Source: JBBDMC01 sp963775235 (GTDB lineage: Bacteria > Pseudomonadota > Alphaproteobacteria > Rhizobiales > Kaistiaceae). Taken from it: a DNA stretch of 64,000 nt. The stretch spans positions 1-64,000 of the forward strand of contig CAVZHY010000005.1 in NCBI GenBank assembly GCA_963775235.1, in the 5' to 3' direction. Shown here in pieces: positions 62,873 to 64,000 of the stretch (position 1 is its first letter; each line of letters opens with the position of its first letter). The position numbers and the translations under genes were made by a program. The notes under the pieces were generated by a model. That model worked only from the letters and a program-made list of their open reading frames with translations, did no database searches and was not told where the DNA came from.

Positions 62873-62914
62873 TGCGCGACCGTCGCGCCAACCGCCGCTT
62901 GATGGACACTGCAC

Positions 62915-63826
62915 GTGCTGACGCTTCGTCAGATCGAGGTCGTCCGCGCCATCATGGTGACCGGTACCATCGCGGGCGCCGCCAAGCTCCTCAACGTTTC
63001 GGCGCCGGGCATCAGCCGTCTCATGAAATATACCGAGGACACCCTCGGCGTGCGCCTGTTCAACCGCCGCCACGGGCGTTACGTGCCGACGCCGGAGGCG
63101 CGAAGCATCTTCGATCTCCTCGACAGCGTTTATCGCAAGGTGGAGGACCTGCAGTTCGCCATCGATCAACTCGGCAAGGGCAAGGGGCGCGAACTGAGCT
63201 TTGCCTCGGTGCCGAGCATCGCCAACGTCATGGTGCCGCGCGCGGTGGAGCGCCTAAGGCAGCAGTTTCCGCAGCTGGCGATCGACATCAATATCGTGAG
63301 ACTCGACGAGGTGGTCGACTACCTTTTGCTCGCGCGCGGTGAGGTGGCGGCGGTGAGTTCGCGCTTCGACCACTCAATCATTGACTTCGCGCCGCTTGCC
63401 ACAGGGCGGCTCCTTTGTGTCGTCCCCATCGGCAGCGCGTGGGCGGGAAGGACATCTGTCCGACCGGCCGAGATTGTCGAGCACATGCTGATCGGCGTCG
63501 AGCCGAATGACCCTCATGGCAATATCATCACCGAGATATTCCGCAGAGAGGGGCTGGAGTATCGCACCAACATCAAGGCGCGCTTCGGAACCACAACCAG
63601 CAGCCTCGTGGCAGCCGGACTGGGTATTGCTATCGTCGACGAGTTCACCGCCGCCTACGGCATGTTGCCGGGCGTGAAGTGCCTCGAGATCGAGGCGCAA
63701 ACTTCCTTCGCAACCTATGCGGCCTATCGCAATGACGTGGCCTTGTCCGTCTACGCGGAGGTCTTCGTCGAACTGCTTCGGGCAGAGATGAGGGCCACAG
63801 CTGGAATTGATGCCTCAAAAAAATAA
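62915..63826 (+). CDS. LysR-type transcriptional regulator
   Basis: GTG at 62915 gives 303 residues. The winged HTH is at residues 1-60 (LRQIEVVRAIMVTGTIAGAAKLLNVSAPGISRLMKYTEDTLGVRLF, here quoted only in part: GTIAGAAKLLNVSAPGISR is the recognition region). A LysR-substrate-binding domain starts about residue 90 (ELSFASVPSIANVMVPRAV...). The inducer is unknown. By position it may control the amidohydrolase and the divergent importer cluster. The next bases hold a palindrome (63823-63837) that could be its own operator or the transcript end. Confidence 0.9.
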   Translation: MLTLRQIEVVRAIMVTGTIAGAAKLLNVSAPGISRLMKYTEDTLGVRLFNRRHGRYVPTPEARSIFDLLDSVYRKVEDLQFAIDQLGKGKGRELSFASVPSIANVMVPRAVERLRQQFPQLAIDINIVRLDEVVDYLLLARGEVAAVSSRFDHSIIDFAPLATGRLLCVVPIGSAWAGRTSVRPAEIVEHMLIGVEPNDPHGNIITEIFRREGLEYRTNIKARFGTTTSSLVAAGLGIAIVDEFTAAYGMLPGVKCLEIEAQTSFATYAAYRNDVALSVYAEVFVELLRAEMRATAGIDASKK

Positions 63827-63837
63827 CATGATGTTAT
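63823..63837. promoter_or_regulatory. Perfect 15-bp palindrome at the lysR stop
   Basis: ATAACAT-G-ATGTTAT overlaps the TAA of the LysR gene. AT-rich perfect palindromes of this size are often regulator sites, but it could also be a weak terminator. No T tract follows. Confidence 0.4.
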
Positions 63838-64000
63838 GTGTTAGGCCAATTTTTGTAATTGCCATTCCGTTTGCGCGGGTCCAAAAACAGACAAAACAGA
63901 TCTCGACGCGCGCAGGTGAACGAGCCGGCGGTGGCATAGCCGAAAGCTTCGCCAGCGCGTCCTGAAGCGGGGAGGCTCGAATAGCGGATGCCACGGAAGC
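63838..64000. other. Window end, no gene recognised
   Basis: The last 163 bp hold no supportable start or family motif on either strand. A minus-strand frame is open through it but lacks any recognisable start or motif. Confidence 0.35.

Overview
The window is chromosomal DNA of a GC-rich Alphaproteobacterium, most likely of the order Hyphomicrobiales (Rhizobiales). That placement is inferred from gene content and order: gph-DUF2214, gabD-rpiA-DUF2059-gor, a class II DAHP synthase, a DUF2865 protein, a LysM protein with a Pro/Ala-rich stalk, psd-pssA, and a zinc importer behind a Zur-type palindrome. No ribosomal RNA is present to settle it, and Rhodospirillales cannot be excluded.

Layout. 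1-616: end of a DUF1194 gene, then an intact tRNA-Val(CAC) at 839-913. 874-7435: a small decayed genomic island bounded by a 42-bp direct repeat that copies the 5' half of the tRNA. It holds a broken tyrosine integrase, a broken Xre/ImmA-IrrE pair with an operator array, a broken HNH-SAVED (CBASS Cap5-like) effector with no cyclase, a DUF4238 fragment fused behind it, and a few orphan small genes. 7485-24992: housekeeping genes (phosphoglycolate phosphatase, succinate-semialdehyde dehydrogenase, ribose-5-phosphate isomerase, glutathione reductase, DAHP synthase, a NEW3/ABC-2 export module, an acyl-adenylating enzyme, NAD synthetase, a RecD-like helicase, an L,D-transpeptidase, DUF2865, a GST). 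25238-30282: a two-domain alginate-lyase-family protein, a broken YkuD-type protein, a VOC protein, a 33-codon membrane peptide and a rhomboid protease. 30356-32905: znuABC with its Zur box. 32987-43733: lytic transglycosylase, cysS, a VOC protein with a histone-H1-like tail, a GFA protein, citramalate synthase, a LOG-type hydrolase, the LysM stalk protein and an Atm1-like ABC exporter. 43808-45530: a shattered glycogen phosphorylase. 45778-53036: phospholipid synthesis (psd, pssA), allantoinase-like deacetylase, PilZ, a candidate structured small RNA, an RND transporter and exported proteins. 53163-63826: a catabolic-looking cluster with a CocE hydrolase, an MBL hydrolase, a complete Dpp/Opp-type importer, remnants of a second binding protein and of pxpA, an amidohydrolase and a LysR regulator.

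An important caution is that at least fifteen genes are broken by one or more single-base indels, including normally essential ones (cysS, nadE). Some of these are probably read or assembly errors. Reading frames called broken here should be confirmed before being treated as biological pseudogenes. The best candidate for something biologically notable is the tRNA-Val island with its defence-gene remnants. I do not see an intact, undescribed multi-gene system.
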